A stretch of 64,000 nt of DNA from Synchiropus splendidus (lineage: Eukaryota > Chordata > Actinopteri > Syngnathiformes > Callionymidae), in the NCBI RefSeq assembly GCF_027744825.2, contig NC_071335.1:17302501-17366500 (forward strand). The letters are read 5' to 3'. Made by a program: the position numbers and the translations under genes. This document shows, piece after piece, positions 59,101 through 64,000 of the stretch. The notes beneath the pieces are model-generated. The model worked only from the letters and a program-made list of their open reading frames with translations. It was not told where the DNA came from and did no database searches. Each line of letters starts with the position of its first letter. The stretch's first letter is position 1.

Positions 59101-59710
59101 TCCCCCTCCGTCTTCCTGCCATGACCCGGGGGCAAAGTGGAGCGAGCAGCCACTCGCCTCCGTCAGGACAGCTGCAGAAGCGAAAGCTGAAGTTAGTTAT
59201 TGCTGGCAGACTGCGTGCAGTAACTTACCGCGCGCGGCGTGTGGACTTGTCGTGGCATCAGCAGTGATTCAATCAACACCTTTCTCTTCACACAGATAGC
59301 TAAGTCATTAACACGTATTCTGCTTGTTTGCAAGTCTGTCGGCACTTTGCAATGGAGTTGTTGTCTTCCTGTGCGTGTTGAGAGTTTGACCAACGTTGTT
59401 CCTTAACTGCTGTTTAACATGGCATAATGCAAAATGAGTATTTCATCAGCAAAAGTGTCAACACCAGATTATCGTGGACGTGATGTTCCAGATCCCCCTT
59501 CACCTTGTGTAAAGCTGAGGTGTGGGATAACGTCAGTAGTGTATGAATTTCACCCATTATTTCCATGTCGTTCAAACATATTCAAAATGTACAGGGTTCC
59601 AAGCACTTTCTTTACTCTTTAAAGCAAACCTTGTATTGCTTACAGCACAGCTGAAAATGAGGGAATGATCGCAGTGCCAGATGTAGTGACCCGGTCACCA
59701 GGTTGGCAAC
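56186..59710. other. Unique non-coding sequence
   Basis: Short AAT run at 56898-56911, AAAT-type patch at 57181-57200, A run near 57240-57251, C-rich patch at 58228-58260 and T/G-rich run at 58900-58932. Open frames at 58833-59299 overlap one another and show no domain. Confidence 0.45.
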
Positions 59711-59714
59711 ACTA

Positions 59715-59792
59715 TACAGGGGTTGGACAAAATAATGGAAACACCTTAAAGCTGTTTTAGCTTTACGGTGTTTCTATTATTCCACAATTTTT
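59715..59792. mobile_element. Hairpin-like Tc1/mariner remnant
   Basis: It begins TACAGGGGTTGGACAAAATA then ATGGAAACACC, a terminal sequence I recognise from a teleost Tc1-type family. Only about 20 bases later the inverted counterpart follows (GGTGTTTCTATTATTCCACA), so the two ends face each other around a short centre (TTAAAGCTGTTTTAGCTTTA). The right end lacks its last 8-10 bases. This is an extreme internal-deletion derivative of about 78 bp. Confidence 0.7.
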
Positions 59793-59894
59793 ACTTTGAA
59801 AAACTCATATTCTTCCTGTGTCTGCAAAAAAGCTTCCACATCACAAGCAAGACTGCAATGACCCCATATGACTGCCATCAACAGGCACGTTTTA
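59793..59894. other. Unique spacer
   Basis: Short unique stretch between the hairpin remnant and the duplicated segment. Confidence 0.4.
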
Positions 59895-60092
59895 GTGTCA
59901 TGTCCCACATTTTTGGCAAGAACTCAATCGCCAAAAATAATTTTAAAACTGTGTCCATCACAATAGCTAATCCATAGATCACCAACATAGCCTACATGTT
60001 GTAGCGATATACTAGTCACACAGTGAAAGCATCATGACCCACAATTCTCATTTTTGGCAAGAACTCAATCGCCAAACATATTTGAAAAACTT
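59895..60092. repeat. Direct duplication around TTTTTGGCAAGAACTCAATC
   Basis: The word TTTTTGGCAAGAACTCAATC followed by GCCAAA occurs at about 59909 and again at about 60051, each preceded by a CATG-CCCACA motif and followed by TTT-AAAAACT. The copies are about 142 bp apart and about 50-60 bp long. Each contains TTGGC...GCCAA, a small inverted repeat. Confidence 0.8.
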
Positions 60093-60094
60093 CA

Positions 60095-61655
60095 TCATAC
60101 AGTCAGCGCAAGACAGAAAATAAAAATAGAAATCTCAGGACGACTCAAGTGCTTACCATTATATTGTAACTCAAGCTTGTTATGGTATATATTTGTCACA
60201 GTTATATCAGTAGTATTGACTGATAGCAATAAAAAATAATCACAAGTCGACTGTTCGAACATGTACAGAGAGCAAATGAGAGACACAAATTGACTAGCAT
60301 TAGCCAGTTCCAACTGGCAGAACCGGAACACACCATCAGATTTTACCTTTAATGGAGCACATTTAAAAGTGCAAGTCAGATGTGGATAGCCTGTTTATTT
60401 TCATTCGCTGTGAGGAAGTAGTGTTTGGCAAAACGGCATCTTCAGTCAGGCACAGGCCTTCGACAGCTATGAGTCCCTGATCATGCACACTATAAAAAAA
60501 GTGAACAGATAACCATGAGAAGGTAAAATAAATGATTTCAGTCCAGTCTTTTCCCGACTCCATATCTCCACCTCCACTTCAGACGCACTACGCCAGTTCA
60601 ACACGTCCTCTTCCCATGGAGCTGCGCCTTCCCAGGAAACCCAAGGGTGGATTCTGCTGAGCCCGGATTAGACGTGCCTTCACTCTCTCACACACACACA
60701 TGCGCACACATGAACCTGCATATGCACCGACGGTTATCAGCGCCTTCAGTGAGAGAAACAACTCTTTAATCATTTCGTAAGATCATTTGCCTGGCAGATA
60801 CGCCTCAGGCTTTTCCCATTACCCCTTTCTGCCTTGACCTAGATTTGTGTGTGTGTGTGAGTGTGTGCGTGTATGCGCATGTTTGTGATGGTAGCTGCTT
60901 AAGAAAACATGGTGATGGATCGGTTCATGAGGAAATATGTCTTGAACAGACGTTTCAAAGTCAGCGGCCCTTGTCCCTACTTTTCCACGAGACAACTACC
61001 ACAAGTTAAAGCAGATTCCCACAACACTCTTGCTGGAAGACAAATGAACAAAAGACAGTGATTTTAAGAGACACTGGGTGACAAAGAATCTGTTTCTGCA
61101 ACCCCTCTACCCAGGAGTATTTATTGACTTCTGATGGTTGGATGTTTGGGTGAGTTCCTAGAAAACTCAAGGTGAAAGCTGCCTCAGGTGATGAGATGTG
61201 TGTGACAGACCATCTTGAGTCTGGTATGTTGCTGTTGAGCAAAGAGGTGACCAGATTTCTGGGCCTCTAGTGTTGCTGTTCTTTTAACTTTTGTTACATT
61301 ACCAGTGACGGAGGTCCACCTCCCTGTGGGCTCATAGGTCTGGATGATGGTAAACAGTGTTCCAGTGGGGTAAAAGTACAAGGAGTCAAGAGCTCTAGTC
61401 CAGAGTTGGAAGGATCCCACAGTTGAATGAGGCAGATGTGGCACCTTATTATGTGTCACTCAATGCTCTGGACTCTATGGCCAGCGGCGCAGGCTCCAGA
61501 TGCAGCTGGCGCATTGGACGGGTTTCAACTAGCGCTTCAAGGCTAGACTCTCACTGGGATGGTGCGAGGCAGCACCTTCGAGGACGGGCTTTTCTGCCTC
61601 ACTGTCATTGTTGGCCATTTCTGAACATTACTATTCTATTTTGGGGGGATTTTCT
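60095..61655. other. Unique non-coding sequence
   Basis: A GT-rich patch at 60844-60880 and a short CA run at about 60690-60701. Nothing else recognised. Confidence 0.45.
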
Positions 61656-61656
61656 G

Positions 61657-63695
<2,039 letters not shown>

Positions 63696-63696
63696 A

Positions 63697-63796
<100 letters not shown>

Positions 63797-63815
63797 TTAT
63801 TTTTTATTTTTTTTT

Positions 63816-63914
63816 CGTGGAAAAAGAAAAAAACTCACAAACAAGCAAACAAAAAATCTATATATATATAGATTTTGTTTGTTTGTTTTTTTTTTCTTTT
63901 TTTGTTTTTCCACG
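63816..63914. repeat. Long near-perfect inverted repeat with TA-rich centre
   Basis: The left arm starts CGTGGAAAAAGAAAAAAACT and runs to AATCTATATA. The right arm mirrors it, TATATAGATTTTGTTTGTTT to TTTTTGTTTTTCCACG. Arms are about 48 bp with few mismatches and essentially no loop. It begins 24 bases after the end of the TA array. Confidence 0.85.
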
Positions 63915-64000
63915 GATGCCCTTTTTTCTGGCTTGAGCAGAAGCCTCAGCCTCTGTGAGAGTGCCTGGACCTTAATAAATCTGTACCATCGATGGTTTAT

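Overview
The window looks like non-coding nuclear DNA from a ray-finned fish, most likely a percomorph teleost. The taxon call rests on the repeats. I recognise relics of several element families common in teleosts: short hAT-type elements with TCCGGACTATA-type and TTTTTGGACTATAAGT-type ends, a hAT-type element ending CAATGTTCCCTC, a Tc1-like transposase, Rex1-like LINE 3' ends and another LINE family. Microsatellites are also abundant (CA, TA, ATT, CCAT). I cannot name the species.

I find no protein-coding gene, rRNA, tRNA or CRISPR array that I would defend. Nearly all open frames are short, mutually overlapping and unlike known families. The longest ones run through stop-free tandem repeats. 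The window is therefore best read as an intergenic desert or the inside of a very large intron.

Layout. 1-10.7 kb: mostly unique sequence with a LINE relic (1.13-1.5 kb), a short hAT-type element (3.45-3.98 kb), a G-rich quadruplex candidate (5.28 kb), a Tc1 transposase relic (7.04-7.34 kb) and CA-repeat clusters. 10.7-12.2 kb: a compound CCAT minisatellite with higher-order structure. 12.2-20.8 kb: unique sequence, a TA-expanded short element (15.27-16.0 kb) and other TA arrays. 20.8-29.5 kb: an ATT/AAT palindrome next to an 815-bp hAT-type element, a SINE-like relic, a 357-bp element with inverted ends, another DNA-transposon end, a second LINE relic and one exon-like segment. 29.5-30.15 kb: a decayed trinucleotide tract. 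30.4-31.3 kb: unique, enhancer-like sequence. 32.17-32.85 kb: an AT-rich higher-order minisatellite. 33-59 kb: long unique stretches with scattered relics (two of them LINE fragments on the minus strand at 41.2 and 43.3 kb), candidate conserved blocks and one GC-box/TATA-box pair at 55.16 kb. 59.7-64 kb: a hairpin-like Tc1/mariner remnant, a tandem duplication, a perfect ATT/AAT palindrome and, near the right end, a 92-bp TA array followed by a long inverted repeat.

There is no operon-like or cooperative gene system here. The interesting content is structural: two independent higher-order tandem repeats, two ATT-to-AAT strand-switch palindromes, several fossil transposons and a few blocks that could be regulatory. 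Family names come from remembered consensus sequences, without a database search; boundaries are approximate unless terminal repeats are described.
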